Positions 4,822-5,174 of a stretch of 5,174 bases of DNA are shown here, piece after piece (position 1 is the stretch's first letter; each line of letters begins with the position of its first letter). Below the pieces are notes generated by a model that saw nothing but the letters and a program-made list of their open reading frames with translations, searched no databases and was not told the DNA's origin. This DNA comes from Gemmatimonadota bacterium (GTDB lineage Bacteria > Latescibacterota > UBA2968 > UBA8231), in NCBI GenBank assembly GCA_009845645.1, contig VXZF01000478.1, positions 1 through 5,174 of the forward strand. Direction: 5' to 3'. The translations under genes were made by a program, and so were the position numbers.

Positions 4822-5174
4822 ATGTTCCCTCTGATCGCCGCGCTGGTGTTGATTGCCGCGCGACTGCCCGCCCAACAACCCGAACGCTACGCAATCGAGC
4901 CACTGGTCTCGCAGCTAGCCGAAGGCTATATCGACTGGACGCAACACGCGCTCTTCGCCTATGGCGACGGCACCGCGCCCGCGGCAATCACCGACCCTGT
5001 GCAGCAGCGGCTCCACGGGTTGCGCAATGCCCGAGACGCGGCCTTCCACAACATGCGCCAACTAATCGGCCAAGTCCGCCTCAACGCCGATACCCAACTG
5101 CAAGACGCGGGCCTCGATCGCGATTTCCAAGAACTCGTCCGCGTGGCCATTGGCTCGCAAAGCGAGGACCAAGG
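4822..5174 (+). CDS. Secreted protein, possibly LPP20-family-like (N-terminal part, 3' end outside window)
   Basis: The reading frame runs open from ATG at 4822 to the window end, 117 complete codons. Residues 1-17 form a signal peptide: a hydrophobic core LIAALVLIAA followed by R-L-P-A before QQ, a good signal peptidase I site. There is no Cys lipobox, so it is not a lipoprotein. Unusually, no Lys or Arg precedes the hydrophobic core, and no upstream in-frame start would add one. The mature part has a D-W-T-Q-x4-F-A-Y-G-D-G-x-A-P segment, then a helix with R-x2-A-x-x-N-M-R-Q-L-I. This recalls LPP20/FlgP-like secreted proteins, where a conserved W-x-G-x-G-like strand precedes an R-A-A-x2-D-A-x-R-N-L-L helix. 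The resemblance is from memory and weak; function unknown. A promoter must lie in or after the rnpB terminator, or expression depends on readthrough. Confidence 0.8.
   Translation, partial: MFPLIAALVLIAARLPAQQPERYAIEPLVSQLAEGYIDWTQHALFAYGDGTAPAAITDPVQQRLHGLRNARDAAFHNMRQLIGQVRLNADTQLQDAGLDRDFQELVRVAIGSQSEDQ

Noticed and set aside
4610..4987. Minus-strand ORF of 125 codons
   Set aside because: It runs across rnpB and into the secreted protein gene; Arg-rich composition is typical of antisense frames in GC-rich DNA.
1..5174. CRISPR arrays, insertion sequences, tRNA genes, phage attachment sites
   Set aside because: I looked for regularly spaced repeats, terminal inverted repeats, transposase motifs and tRNA cloverleaf landmarks and saw none.

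Overview
The window is a GC-rich bacterial chromosome segment with every supported gene on the + strand. The RNase P RNA is the bacterial A type, and the last gene encodes a protein with a signal peptide. The mix of an Ldh_2-family oxidoreductase, a two-gene transketolase and a secreted protein ending in no lipobox fits uncultured Gram-negative-type lineages such as Latescibacterota or Poribacteria. That placement rests on gene content only and is weak.

Layout: (1) Positions 1-608 hold the 3' end of a kinesin-light-chain-like TPR protein whose start lies outside the window. (2) Positions 629-3488 form a tight sugar or sugar-acid metabolism unit: an Ldh_2 (malate/L-lactate/ureidoglycolate dehydrogenase-like) oxidoreductase, then the N-terminal and C-terminal halves of a transketolase as separate genes. 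The two halves overlap by GTGA, and the second starts at GTG behind a perfect AGGAGG. (3) Positions 3489-3680 are a non-coding gap, visibly richer in A and T than its neighbours. It carries a Fur-box-like palindrome, three small predicted hairpins and a perfect 10-bp intrinsic terminator. (4) Positions 3681-4391 encode a coiled-coil protein with a C-terminal C4 zinc ribbon (DUF164/CdsZ/FlgZ-like). (5) rnpB, the RNase P RNA, follows within a few bases and ends in its own terminator. (6) From 4822 to the window end is the 5' part of a secreted protein resembling the LPP20 family.

The two transketolase subunits should assemble into one thiamine-diphosphate enzyme: the GDG cofactor motif is in one chain and the catalytic Glu in the other. 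The oxidoreductase in front probably acts on a related 2-hydroxy or 2-oxo acid, but its substrate cannot be read from sequence, and its cofactor-binding region looks shortened. The zinc-ribbon gene and rnpB form a second, housekeeping unit.

The stretch least explained by known genes is 3489-3680. It could be the 3' end of the transketolase operon, a small regulatory RNA under a Fur-type repressor, or a leader/attenuator for the zinc-ribbon gene and rnpB.
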